In this document: one piece after another, positions 26,968 to 35,366 of the stretch
Layout: the number at the start of each line of letters is the position of its first letter
Position numbering within the stretch: position 1 is the stretch's first letter
Assembly (NCBI RefSeq): GCF_001953885.1
Contig: NZ_MQUS01000016.1
Location: 68,898-132,897 of the forward strand
Origin: Streptomyces sp. IMTB 2501
GTDB lineage: Bacteria > Actinomycetota > Actinomycetes > Streptomycetales > Streptomycetaceae
DNA length: 64,000 bases
Direction of reading: 5' to 3'
Notes under the pieces: generated by a model
The model's input: the letters and a program-made list of their open reading frames with translations, nothing else
The model's database searches: none
What the model was told of the DNA's origin: nothing
Made by a program: the position numbers and the translations under genes

Positions 26968-27639
26968 TCAGACCGAAGCAGTGGTGCGGATCGCGGCGAT
27001 GTCGAACTGGAGGCGCACCGTCTCGCTCACCATGGACCCGCCCTGGGCCAGCCGGGCGTCGTAGGTCAGGCCCCAGTCGGAGCGGTTGATGGTGGTGGTG
27101 CCGTCGAAGCCGACCCGCTCGTCACCGAACGCGTCGGTCACATGACCGATGTAGGTGAGTTCCAGGTCCACGGGGCGGGTGGTGTCCTTGATGGTGAGAT
27201 CGCCGGTCATCCGGTAGACGTCCTTGCCCCCGAGCTGCACGGTGGTGCTCGTGAACGTCATGCGCGGATAGGCGGCGGCGTCCAGGAACTGCCGGCCGAC
27301 CAGGTGGGCGTCGCGCTGCTCGACGCCGGTGTCGACGCTGGCGGTGTACAGCACGAGGTCGGCCCGGGAGCGGGTCGGGTCGCGGCCGTCGAAGTGGAGG
27401 CGGCTCTCGTACTGTGCGAAGGCGCCACGCACCGTCGTCACCATCGCGTGCCGCACGGAGAACCCGATCCTGCTGTGCGCGGGGTCGATCAGCCAGTCGC
27501 CGGTGAGGCCCGCCAGCTCGGGATCGGGCAGGTCGGCGGTGGCGGCTGCGCGGGCACTGGTCCCCGGGGCGGCGCTCGCCACGGGAGCGGCGGACGGCTG
27601 CGCGCGCCGGTGGAAGGAGTTGCGGCCGAAAAGGTTCAT
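26968..27639 (-). CDS. YceI family lipid-binding protein
   Basis: A 223-residue protein whose last ~175 residues form the YceI lipocalin-like barrel (WLIDPAHSRIGFSVRHAMVT, then LTIKDTTRPVDLEL and INRSDWGL). Family members bind isoprenoid-like lipids. There is no clear signal peptide; a basic Ala/Pro-rich N-terminus of ~45 residues replaces it, so the protein may be cytosolic. Confidence 0.85.
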   Translation of the reverse strand: MNLFGRNSFHRRAQPSAAPVASAAPGTSARAAATADLPDPELAGLTGDWLIDPAHSRIGFSVRHAMVTTVRGAFAQYESRLHFDGRDPTRSRADLVLYTASVDTGVEQRDAHLVGRQFLDAAAYPRMTFTSTTVQLGGKDVYRMTGDLTIKDTTRPVDLELTYIGHVTDAFGDERVGFDGTTTINRSDWGLTYDARLAQGGSMVSETVRLQFDIAAIRTTASV

Positions 27640-27763
27640 GGCTCATCTGGTTACGTCAGAGCCAGGAGGCGGGACAAGGCCCGACCAGGAAACCCGACCG
27701 TTCGTCAGCAGAACTTCACAGGCCGCCCGGCCCGTGAACGGCCGAAGCGGCCTGTTCAGAGGC

Positions 27764-28018
27764 TCAGCGGCGGCCCCGGGGATCCTCGGGGCCAAGGAAA
27801 TGGCTCACGACAACGAGCACACCGAGAATCCCCAGGCCGAACGTGCCGAGGACGGCCCCGATCCGCTCGCCGTCCCAGGCGGAGCGCACCCCGCCGGCGA
27901 GCCCGCCCACGGCCATGCACACGCCGAGGACGAGAAACCGCGAACCCCGGGGTCGCAGCCAGTGCCTCGGCTCCGGGTGACGCTGGCCCGGCGACGGCGG
28001 CCCGGCAGAATGCGTCAT
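27764..28018 (-). CDS. Small two-helix membrane protein
   Basis: An 84-residue protein with two predicted transmembrane helices (about 28-45 and 54-74). The N-terminus is basic with many Pro and His. ATG 28018 is preceded by GGTGAGGTACC. Family not recognised. Confidence 0.6.
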   Translation of the reverse strand: MTHSAGPPSPGQRHPEPRHWLRPRGSRFLVLGVCMAVGGLAGGVRSAWDGERIGAVLGTFGLGILGVLVVVSHFLGPEDPRGRR

Positions 28019-28277
28019 CGGTACCTCACCGTTCCTCGTCCATCGGCCGCCGACCGCAGGGCTGAGCGCGGGTAAGGGTTTTGATCAGCCGAAGCTGATC
28101 TCCCCCCTCGGCCAGGTGACCGACGATCTGATCGGAGCATGGTATCGGGACGGTGTCTGAAACGACCGTCTCGAAGATGGACCGCTCCTGTAGCCGGGCG
28201 GGCTGCATCCGACGGACCGAGGGCTCTCGGGGAGCGGGCCGATGCTCTCTGTGGAGCCGCGGGGCGGCAGCCGCCCA
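28019..28277. other. Intergenic region with a doubtful 60-codon minus frame
   Basis: This stretch has no recognisable gene. A minus-strand frame at 28026-28208 (starts MQPARLQERS) ends 7 bp before the small membrane gene, but its third-position G/C content is well below that of real genes here. It may be a decayed fragment. Confidence 0.3.
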
Positions 28278-29177
28278 TCAGGACTTCAGCCAGACGCGTC
28301 GGTGCCGGGCGACGACATGGACCTGTTCGACTTGTGCAGCGGTGAGCCTGCCCGTGAGGGGGCCGAGCGACGCGACTTCTCGCTCCTGGTAGATCCGCAC
28401 TGTGTACTGGGTGGCGGCTCGGTCCAGGGACGCGATACCGACAAAGACCAGGGCCGGCTCGACGGACACGGCGAAGTCGCAGTACCGCTCCAGGACACCG
28501 CGTACGTAGTCGGCCTCCGCTCTGCTCGCGGCGGCGTAGGGCTGCGGCCGCCCACCGTTGACCTTGGCCATGGTGTCGCCGACCCAGACCGAGGCGCCTC
28601 GATGGGTCTTGGTGTTGATGCTGAACACCCCACCGGGGCCGATCAGTAAGTGATCGATGTCGCCGCCGTTGCTCTTCTCGATGCCGTGAAGGACCCGCCA
28701 CCCGAGTGGGGACAGGCGTTCCAGCTCTCGGCCGACCCGTCGCTCTCCTTCAAGCCCGGTGTACCAGCTGTCCCATTCCGAGGACCGCCGCAGTAGCTTC
28801 GCCCGCACCCGCTGAGCTGTTGACGGGCCCCGCGCAGCAATCATCTTGAGGACACCGGCGCCGGGGCGGTTCCTCGCCAGGTCCTCACTGGGGGAGAGGG
28901 GCGGGAGGGGCGCCGACCGTTCCGCACGACGCCCCGGAGCCGGGCGACTGGGCTGTTGAGTGGGCGGGGCGGGGGGCGACGTATGAGTACGGGAAGGTGC
29001 GGAGGCAACCGTGATCCCGTCACCAAGGTGCCCACGGAGCAGGGCCAACACCTCGTCCCGATACTCCTGCACCTTGATCGTCACGACCTTCGTCGCCCGG
29101 TCCGCCCATGCGACAGCGGTTCCGTCCGGCAGGTTCACGTAGAGCCGATCCTTGCCGTGCCGCTTCCACGGATTCAC
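28278..29177 (-). CDS. NERD-domain protein
   Basis: A protein of about 299 residues with a C-terminal nuclease-related NERD domain (GLEGERRVGRELERL, then DIDHLLIGPGGVFSINTKTH, with the D and the K of the nuclease-like site present). A Pro-rich linker lies around residues 65-110. The function of such proteins is mostly unknown; DNA processing is suspected. The start is uncertain: GTG 29177 opens a stretch containing GKDRLYVNLPDG, but the frame is open to 29696 and an upstream GTG near 29296 is possible. Confidence 0.7.
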   Translation of the reverse strand: MNPWKRHGKDRLYVNLPDGTAVAWADRATKVVTIKVQEYRDEVLALLRGHLGDGITVASAPSRTHTSPPAPPTQQPSRPAPGRRAERSAPLPPLSPSEDLARNRPGAGVLKMIAARGPSTAQRVRAKLLRRSSEWDSWYTGLEGERRVGRELERLSPLGWRVLHGIEKSNGGDIDHLLIGPGGVFSINTKTHRGASVWVGDTMAKVNGGRPQPYAAASRAEADYVRGVLERYCDFAVSVEPALVFVGIASLDRAATQYTVRIYQEREVASLGPLTGRLTAAQVEQVHVVARHRRVWLKS

Positions 29178-29431
29178 CGTGAGATCGCTTATCGGTCGCC
29201 CCCCAATGCCTGCCGTCCCCGCACATATGCCAGCAGCCGGGGGCCGGGTCGACAAGACCGCCTGGTCAGAGCGAGTTGTTACAGGCTTCTCCACCTCGTC
29301 AGCGGGCGGGCCCCTCGGGTGGTCCGGCCCCTGCGCCCACGGCGCCGGGATGGAGGGGGCGCCGTAGGCGACTGCGGGGCCGTAGTGGCCGGTGAGTTGG
29401 GGAGAGCGGTGGGCTGCGGGGATCGTCCGAC

Positions 29432-29662
29432 CTAGATCGCCGGGTGATCGAGCAGGTTGCCGTTCGAGCAGCTGTTGGAGTGGATGGGGACGTAGTCGGT
29501 CAGAATGGGCAGCGCCGACACCTCTGCCCCTTCCAGCCCGCAGACGGATGCCGGCGAGAAGGTCCAGTTTGTGAAAGGCGTCGACTTGTTGCCCGCATGG
29601 GCAGGAACTGCCATGGCGAGGGCAGCCACGGCCAGCGTGGCGGTCATGATGATCTTTCGCAT
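29432..29662 (-). CDS. Small secreted protein with a two-cysteine motif
   Basis: A 76-residue exported protein. The signal peptide MRKIIMTATLAVAALAMA ends near AHA, leaving a mature part of about 52 residues. Two cysteines (SVCGLEG and NSCSNGN) may form a disulfide, and the C-terminus reads LLDHPAI. Size, export and Cys pair recall chaplins, but the chaplin core is not recognisable. ATG 29662 sits behind GGAGCGGG. Role unknown; surface or antimicrobial activity is possible. Confidence 0.6.
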   Translation of the reverse strand: MRKIIMTATLAVAALAMAVPAHAGNKSTPFTNWTFSPASVCGLEGAEVSALPILTDYVPIHSNSCSNGNLLDHPAI

Positions 29663-29891
29663 GCCCGCTCCAACGACCGTGACGATCACCGGACACGGCT
29701 CACCATGGGTGTGTCCCCCGCGTGCCCGAACCAGCGAGCACCAACGGGAAACAGGGGCCTTTGGTTTAAATGCCCAGATTTAGGGTGTTGACGTCATGTC
29801 TGCGGCATATGACGATAAGCGGAATGCGAGCGCCGCCCTCTCGCCCCGTGAACCGCGCGGTGCTCCCGTCTCAGCCCGAAGGAGGGCGGCA

Positions 29892-30098
29892 ATGAAGACG
29901 TTCCGGAGGCGTATCCCGGGCAAGAAATCGGCCGTGGCGGCAATGATCCTTGGGGCGGTCGTCTTCGTCGCTCCGACCGCGACCGCCGTCACCGAGAACC
30001 CGAAGCCCCAGAGCCCCGCCTTCGACCGGTGCGTCCACAGCGCTGGTCCGGCCGGTCGCTACTACTACCCGGGCTACGCCAACGTCCCTTGCGTTTGA
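29892..30098 (+). CDS. Small secreted peptide with aromatic C-terminus
   Basis: A 68-residue protein with a signal peptide (a KTFRRR basic start, hydrophobic MILGAVVFVA, cleavage near TATA) and a mature part of about 35 residues with two cysteines and the tail YYYPGYANVPCV. ATG 29892 lies 6 bp after a strong AAGGAGG site. It is divergent from the other small secreted gene across 229 bp. No family recognised. Confidence 0.6.
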   Translation: MKTFRRRIPGKKSAVAAMILGAVVFVAPTATAVTENPKPQSPAFDRCVHSAGPAGRYYYPGYANVPCV

Positions 30099-30119
30099 GT
30101 GGCGCATCCGACCAGGAGC

Positions 30120-30143
30120 GGCTCAGCCGATCTCGGCCGAGCC
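30120..30143 (+). terminator. Hairpin after the small secreted peptide gene
   Basis: GGCTCAGCCGA pairs with TCGGCCGAGCC (one A-C mismatch) across 30120-30143, 22 bp after the stop and before rlmN. Confidence 0.45.
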
Positions 30144-30216
30144 CCTCATCGCCCAGACCGCCGTACAGGCCATGGGGCGCAGGTCACCGAGTTTGATCTG
30201 CGACACTGGTTAGGCC

Positions 30217-31323
30217 ATGCCTAAGCCCGGAGAACTCACTTTCGTCGCACCGCGCGGAGCCAAGAAGCCGCCGCGGCACCTTGCCGATCTATCGCCCGCC
30301 GAGCGCAAGGACGCGGTGGCCGAGATCGGGGAGAAGCCGTTCCGTGCCAAGCAGCTCTCGCAGCACTACTTCGCGCGGTACGCGCACGACCCGGAGCAGT
30401 GGACCGACATCCCCGCCGGGTCGCGCGGGAAGCTGCAGGAAGCGCTGTTCCCGGAGCTGATGACCGTCGTACGGCATCTGTCCACCGACCAGGGGACCAC
30501 GCGCAAGACGCTGTGGCGGCTGTTCGACGGGACGCTCGTCGAGTCCGTGCTGATGCGGTACCCGGACCGGGTCACCATGTGCATCAGCTCGCAGGCCGGA
30601 TGCGGAATGAACTGTCCCTTCTGCGCCACCGGACAGGCCGGGCTGGACCGGAATCTGTCCACCGCCGAGATCGTGCACCAGATCGTCGACGGGATGCGCG
30701 CACTGCGGGACGGCGAGGTGCCCGGAGGGCCCGCGCGGCTGTCCAACATCGTCTTCATGGGCATGGGCGAGCCGCTCGCCAACTACAACCGGGTCGTGGG
30801 AGCCGTCCGGGCGCTCACCGACCCCGCCCCTGACGGGCTCGGGCTCTCGCAGCGCGGGATCACCGTCTCGACCGTCGGGCTGGTGCCGGCCATCCACCGG
30901 TTCGCCGACGAGGGCTTCAAGTGCCGGCTCGCGATCTCCCTGCACGCCCCCGACGACGAACTACGCGACACCCTCGTCCCCGTGAACACGCGGTGGAAGG
31001 TGCGCGAGGTGCTGGACGCCGGGTTCGAGTACGTCGAGAAGAGCGGGCGCCGGCTGTCCATCGAGTACGCACTGATCCGTGACATCAACGACCAGGCCTG
31101 GCGCGGTGACCGGCTCGGCCGGCTGCTCAAGGGCAAGCCCGTGCACGTCAACCTGATCCCGCTCAACCCGACGCCGGGTTCGAAGTGGACCGCTTCCCGG
31201 CCCGAGGACGAGAAGGCCTTCGTCGAGGCCATCGCCGCGCACGGCGTGCCCGTCACCATCCGGGACACCCGGGGGCAGGAGATCGACGGAGCCTGTGGTC
31301 AGCTCGCGGCCACCGAGCGGTAA
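30217..31323 (+). CDS. rlmN: 23S rRNA (adenine-2503-C2)-methyltransferase RlmN
   Basis: A 368-residue radical SAM enzyme that methylates A2503 of 23S rRNA and A37 of some tRNAs. The iron-sulfur cluster ligands are Cys129, Cys133 and Cys136 (CGMNCPFC). The methyl-carrying cysteine lies near the C-terminus in DGACGQL (about 360). It stands alone between the small secreted genes and the thiamine riboswitch. Confidence 0.95.
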   Translation: MPKPGELTFVAPRGAKKPPRHLADLSPAERKDAVAEIGEKPFRAKQLSQHYFARYAHDPEQWTDIPAGSRGKLQEALFPELMTVVRHLSTDQGTTRKTLWRLFDGTLVESVLMRYPDRVTMCISSQAGCGMNCPFCATGQAGLDRNLSTAEIVHQIVDGMRALRDGEVPGGPARLSNIVFMGMGEPLANYNRVVGAVRALTDPAPDGLGLSQRGITVSTVGLVPAIHRFADEGFKCRLAISLHAPDDELRDTLVPVNTRWKVREVLDAGFEYVEKSGRRLSIEYALIRDINDQAWRGDRLGRLLKGKPVHVNLIPLNPTPGSKWTASRPEDEKAFVEAIAAHGVPVTIRDTRGQEIDGACGQLAATER

Positions 31324-31339
31324 TCTGGCCACCGTCACT

Positions 31340-31384
31340 CACATCTTCATATCGACATCCACATATCGACACCTTCATATTCCG
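31340..31384 (+). promoter_or_regulatory. AT-rich repeats before the TPP riboswitch
   Basis: Three degenerate copies of a TTCATATCGACA-like sequence (near 31346, 31361 and 31374) make this the most AT-rich stretch around. It probably holds the promoter of the thiamine transporter operon; exact -35 and -10 elements cannot be fixed. Confidence 0.4.
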
Positions 31385-31478
31385 ACAGGGGAGCGCCACA
31401 GCGCTGAGAGTGCGGCGGACAGGGCCGCAGACCCTCTGAACCTTGCCCAGGTCATTCTGGGTAGGAAGTTCGGTCATC
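31384..31478 (+). ncRNA. TPP (THI-element) riboswitch
   Basis: The conserved blocks of the thiamine pyrophosphate aptamer are present in order: ACAGGGGAGC, GCTGAGAGTGCGG, GACCCTCTGAACCT, and CTGGGTAGGAAG. It sits in the leader of the thiamine ABC transporter genes and is followed by a terminator hairpin. TPP binding should lower expression. Confidence 0.92.
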
Positions 31479-31492
31479 ACTCGAGCTGTTGC

Positions 31493-31532
31493 GCCCTGCC
31501 CGGGTCCTTCCCAGCGAAGCCCCGGGCAGGGC
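31493..31532 (+). terminator. Expression-platform terminator of the TPP riboswitch
   Basis: GCCCTGCCCGGG (31493-31504) pairs perfectly with CCCGGGCAGGGC (31521-31532), a 12-bp stem with a 16-nt loop, followed by GTTCTTCCTGG. Its position between aptamer and thiB suits transcriptional attenuation, although the 3' T run is short. Confidence 0.75.
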
Positions 31533-31568
31533 CGCGTTCTTCCTGGCCAACCCCCAGGAGAACATCCA

Positions 31569-32651
31569 GTGCACAACAAGACCTTCGTGGCCGTGGCGGC
31601 CGGCCTCGGCCTGATCACGCTGTCCGCCCTGACAGGGTGTGGATCGACAGACACCAAGTCGTCCTCGGACTCCAAGAGCGTCACCCTCGTCAGCCACGAC
31701 TCGTGGGCCGTCTCCAAGAGCGTGCTCGGCGACTTCGAGAAGCAGAGCGGGTACAAGGTCCACGTCCTCAAGGACGGCGACGCCGGGCAGGCCGTCAACA
31801 AGGCGATCCTGACCAAGGACAACCCGCAGGGCGACGTCTTCTTCGGCGTCGACAACACCCTGCTGTCCCGCGCCCTCGACAACGGCCTGTTCCAGCCGTA
31901 CACCGCCAAGGGCCTCGACGAGGTCGGCGCCACCTACCGGCTCGACCAGGACAAGCACCGGGTCACGCCTGTCGACTACGGCGACATCTGCGTCAACTAC
32001 GACAAGGCCTACTTCAGCAAGCACAAGCTGACCCCGCCGCAGTCCTTCGCCGACCTGGCCAAGCCCGAGTACAAGAACCTCCTGGTCACGGAGAACGCGG
32101 CCACCTCCTCGCCCGGCCTCGGCTTCCTGCTCGGCAGCACGGCGCAGTTCGGGGACAACGGCTGGCAGGACTACTGGAAGAAGCTCAAGGCCAACGGCGT
32201 GAAGGTCGTCGACGGCTGGGAGCAGGCCTACTACCAGGAGTTCTCCGGCTCCTCCGAGGGCAAGAAGGCCGGCGGCGACCGGCCGTTGGTGGTGTCGTAC
32301 GCCTCCTCGCCGCCCGCCGAGGTGATCTACGCCAAGAAGCGGCCCAGCACCGCCCCGACCGGCGTGGCGAGCGGCACCTGCTTCCGGCAGATCGAGTTCG
32401 CCGGACTGCTCAGCAACGCCAAGAACCCCAAGGGCGCCAAGGCGTTCATCGACTTCCTGGTCTCCAAGGAGTTCCAGGAGGACATGCCGCTGAACATGTA
32501 CGTCTACCCGGTGCTGAAGGGCGCGAAGGTGCCCGCCGAGTTCACCGAGTACGGCCCGGCCGCGCAGCACCCCGAGACCGTGGCCCCCGGCAAGATCGCC
32601 GCCAACCGTGACCAGTGGGTCAAGTCGTGGACCTCGCTCGTACTGAAGTAA
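31569..32651 (+). CDS. thiB: Thiamine ABC transporter substrate-binding lipoprotein
   Basis: A 360-residue solute-binding lipoprotein. The signal peptide ends in the lipobox LTGC with Cys24. The ThiB-type fold is seen in VTLVSHDSWAVSKSVL, GDVFFGVDNTLLSRAL and DYGDICVNYD. GTG 31569 is chosen because it directly opens the signal peptide behind CAGGAGAAC. The riboswitch upstream supports thiamine as ligand. Confidence 0.92.
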   Translation: MHNKTFVAVAAGLGLITLSALTGCGSTDTKSSSDSKSVTLVSHDSWAVSKSVLGDFEKQSGYKVHVLKDGDAGQAVNKAILTKDNPQGDVFFGVDNTLLSRALDNGLFQPYTAKGLDEVGATYRLDQDKHRVTPVDYGDICVNYDKAYFSKHKLTPPQSFADLAKPEYKNLLVTENAATSSPGLGFLLGSTAQFGDNGWQDYWKKLKANGVKVVDGWEQAYYQEFSGSSEGKKAGGDRPLVVSYASSPPAEVIYAKKRPSTAPTGVASGTCFRQIEFAGLLSNAKNPKGAKAFIDFLVSKEFQEDMPLNMYVYPVLKGAKVPAEFTEYGPAAQHPETVAPGKIAANRDQWVKSWTSLVLK

Positions 32652-34300
32652 CGGAAGCAGGCGAACCCCGGCGGGGGAACGCGGCGCGGCTCGGGCTGAT
32701 GGCCCTGCCCGTCGCGTTCTTCACGCTGTTCTTCGCCTGGCCCGTGGCCGCGATCGTCGCACGCGGGCTGAAGGTGGACGGCGCCTGGCAGTTCGGGCGG
32801 ATCACGGACGTGCTCACCCAGCCGGACATCCGGCACGTGCTGTGGTTCACCACCTGGCAGGCGCTCGCCTCCACCGCGCTCACCCTGCTTCTCGCGCTGC
32901 CCGCCGCCCATGTCTTCGCCCGCCTGGACTTCCCGGGCAAACAGCTGCTGCGGGCCGTGGTCACCGTGCCGTTCGTGCTGCCGACGGTCGTCGTCGGCAC
33001 CGCCTTCCTGGCGCTGGTCGGCCGGGGCGGTCTGCTGGACGAGGTGTGGGGCGTACGGCTGGACACCACGGTGTGGGCGATCCTGCTGGCGCATGTCTTC
33101 TTCAACTACGCGGTCGTCGTACGGACCGTCGGCGGGCTGTGGGCCCAGCTCGACCCCCGGCAGGAGGAGGCCGCCCGGATGCTGGGCGCCTCGCCGTTCC
33201 ACGCCTGGCGGAAGGTGACCCTGCCCGCGCTGGCGCCCGCCGTGGCCGCCGCCGCACTGATGGTGTTCCTGTTCACCTTCACCTCCTTCGGCGTCGTCCA
33301 GATCCTCGGCGGCCCCACCTTCTCCACGCTCGAAGTGGAGATCTACCGACAGACCTCCGAGGTCTTCGACCTCTCCACGGCCGCCGTCCTCACTCTCGTC
33401 CAGTTCGTCGCCGTCGGCGCGATCCTTACCGTGCACGCCTGGACGGTACGGCGCCGGGAGACCGCCCTGCGGCTCGTCGCCCCCGAGGCGACCGCCGGCC
33501 GCCCGCGCGGCGCCGGCCAGTGGGCCCTGCTCGCCGGTGTCCTCGCCACCATCGCGCTGCTCCTCGTCCTGCCGCTCGCCGTCCTCGTCCGCCGTTCCCT
33601 CGACGCGCCCGGCTTCGGCTACTACCGCACATTGATGAACGCCGACGGCGGTACGTTCCTGGTGGCGCCGGTCCACGCGGTGTGGACCTCGCTTCAGTAC
33701 GCCGTCGCCGCCACCGTCATTGCCGTGGTAATCGGAGGTCTCGCCGCTGCCGCGCTGGCCCGCCGGGACGCGGGACGGCTGGTGCGGGGCTTCGACGCGC
33801 TGTTGATGCTGCCGCTCGGTGTGTCCGCCGTGACCGTCGGCTTCGGCTTTCTGATCGCGCTCGACAAGCCGCCACTGGACCTCCGACAGTCCTGGATTCT
33901 CGTTCCGCTCGCACAGGCTCTGGTGGGCGCCCCCTTCGTCGTACGCACCATGCTGCCCGTGCTGCGCGCCGTGGACGGACGGCTGCGGGAGGCGGCGGCC
34001 GTGCTCGGGGCCTCGCCCTGGCGGGTGTGGCGGGAGGTGGATCTGCCGCTGGTGCGGCGGGCGCTGCTGGTCGCGGCCGGGTTCGCGTTCGCCGTCTCGC
34101 TCGGCGAGTTCGGGGCCACCGTGTTCATCGCCCGGCCCGACAACCCGACGCTCCCGGTCGCCGTGGCCCGGCTGCTCAGCCGCCCCGGTGACCTCAACTA
34201 CGGCCAGGCGATGGCCCTTTCGACCATTCTGATGCTGGTGTGTGCCGCCGCGCTGCTGATCCTGGAGCGGCTGCGCACCGACCGGACGGGGGAGTTCTAG
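32627..34300 (+). CDS. thiP: Thiamine ABC transporter permease ThiP
   Basis: A 557-residue fused permease with two binding-protein-dependent transport domains and about twelve transmembrane helices. Each half carries an EAA loop (DPRQEEAARMLGASP and DGRLREAAAVLGASP). GTG 32627 overlaps the thiB end by 25 bp; GTG 32615 is an alternative start. The last four codons and stop are duplicated just downstream. Confidence 0.92.
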   Translation: MDLARTEVTEAGEPRRGNAARLGLMALPVAFFTLFFAWPVAAIVARGLKVDGAWQFGRITDVLTQPDIRHVLWFTTWQALASTALTLLLALPAAHVFARLDFPGKQLLRAVVTVPFVLPTVVVGTAFLALVGRGGLLDEVWGVRLDTTVWAILLAHVFFNYAVVVRTVGGLWAQLDPRQEEAARMLGASPFHAWRKVTLPALAPAVAAAALMVFLFTFTSFGVVQILGGPTFSTLEVEIYRQTSEVFDLSTAAVLTLVQFVAVGAILTVHAWTVRRRETALRLVAPEATAGRPRGAGQWALLAGVLATIALLLVLPLAVLVRRSLDAPGFGYYRTLMNADGGTFLVAPVHAVWTSLQYAVAATVIAVVIGGLAAAALARRDAGRLVRGFDALLMLPLGVSAVTVGFGFLIALDKPPLDLRQSWILVPLAQALVGAPFVVRTMLPVLRAVDGRLREAAAVLGASPWRVWREVDLPLVRRALLVAAGFAFAVSLGEFGATVFIARPDNPTLPVAVARLLSRPGDLNYGQAMALSTILMLVCAAALLILERLRTDRTGEF

Positions 34301-34319
34301 ATGCCCACGGGGGAGTTCT
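34286..34319. repeat. Tandem duplication of the thiP 3' end
   Basis: ACGGGGGAGTTCT occurs at 34286-34298, ending in the thiP TAG stop, and again at 34307-34319. The second copy lies behind an ATG and reads as a six-codon frame (MPTGEF) whose TGA overlaps the ATPase start as TGATG. Confidence 0.85.
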
Positions 34320-34320
34320 G

Positions 34321-35343
34321 ATGCTGCTCAGCCTCGCTGCCGCGACCGTGCGCTTCGGCGGGCGGGCCGTGCTCGACGCGGTCGACCTCGATGTTGCCGA
34401 GCACGAGGTGGTGTGCGTTCTCGGGCCCAGCGGCAGCGGGAAGTCGACCCTGCTGCGGTCGGTCGCCGGGCTTCAGCCCCTGTCCGGCGGACGGATCGTG
34501 CTCGACGGCCGGGACCAGACGGGCGTACCGGCGCACAAGCGGGGCGTCGGCCTGATGTTCCAGGACCACCAGCTCTTCCCGCAGCGGGACGTCGGCGCGA
34601 ACGTGGCGTTCGGGCCGCGCATGCAGGGCGCCACCAAGGGCGAACGGGACACGCAGGTCGGCGAGTTGCTGGAACTGGTCGGGCTGCCGGGGGCCGCCCG
34701 GCGGGCCGTGGCCGGGCTGTCCGGCGGCGAGCAGCAGCGCGTGGCCCTCGCCCGCGCGCTCGCGCCGAAGCCCCGGCTGCTGATGCTGGACGAGCCGCTG
34801 GGCCAGCTCGACCGCTCGCTGCGGGAACGGCTGGTGGTCGAACTGCGGGAGCTGTTCGGCCGGTTGGGGACGACCGTGCTCGCCGTGACCCACGACCAGG
34901 GCGAGGCGTTCGCGCTGGCCGACCGGGTGGTGGTGATGCGGGACGGGCGGATCGCGCAGTCCGGCACGCCACTGGAGGTCTGGCAGCGGCCGGCCGACGC
35001 GTTCGTGGCCCGCTTCCTCGGCTTCGACAACGTGGTCGAGGCGACCGTCGCCGGTACGGCCGCCGACAGCCCCTGGGGCAAGCTCCCGGTGCCCGACGGA
35101 TCCTCGCAGGGCGCGCGCACCCTGCTGGTCCGGCCCGCCGGGGTACGGCTCGTGGCGGCCGGTGCCGGCCTGTCCTGCACGGTGACCGCCCGCACCTTCA
35201 AGGGCACCCATGTGGCCGTCCACCTCCAGCCCCGCGACGACGGGCCGCGCCTGGAGGCGGCCTGCGCGCTGCGGGACGCGCCGGAGGCCGGGGACGCGGT
35301 GGGCGTGGAGTTCGACGCGGCCGAAATCGTCGTGCTGGGCTGA
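34321..35343 (+). CDS. Thiamine ABC transporter ATPase (ThiQ-like)
   Basis: A 340-residue ABC ATPase with all motifs: Walker A GPSGSGKST, signature LSGGEQQR, Walker B LLMLDEP, H-loop VTHD. A C-terminal ~110-residue TOBE-type domain is added, as in many ModC/PotA-like ATPases. It is coupled to thiP and, from the riboswitch context, energises thiamine uptake. ATG 34321. Confidence 0.88.
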   Translation: MLLSLAAATVRFGGRAVLDAVDLDVAEHEVVCVLGPSGSGKSTLLRSVAGLQPLSGGRIVLDGRDQTGVPAHKRGVGLMFQDHQLFPQRDVGANVAFGPRMQGATKGERDTQVGELLELVGLPGAARRAVAGLSGGEQQRVALARALAPKPRLLMLDEPLGQLDRSLRERLVVELRELFGRLGTTVLAVTHDQGEAFALADRVVVMRDGRIAQSGTPLEVWQRPADAFVARFLGFDNVVEATVAGTAADSPWGKLPVPDGSSQGARTLLVRPAGVRLVAAGAGLSCTVTARTFKGTHVAVHLQPRDDGPRLEAACALRDAPEAGDAVGVEFDAAEIVVLG

Positions 35344-35366
35344 TCATCCGGCCGTAGGGTGGGGCC

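Noticed and set aside
29432..29662. Chaplin gene
   Set aside because: It is small, secreted and has two cysteines, but the conserved chaplin core with GNxxxVPVNxCGN-like spacing is not present.
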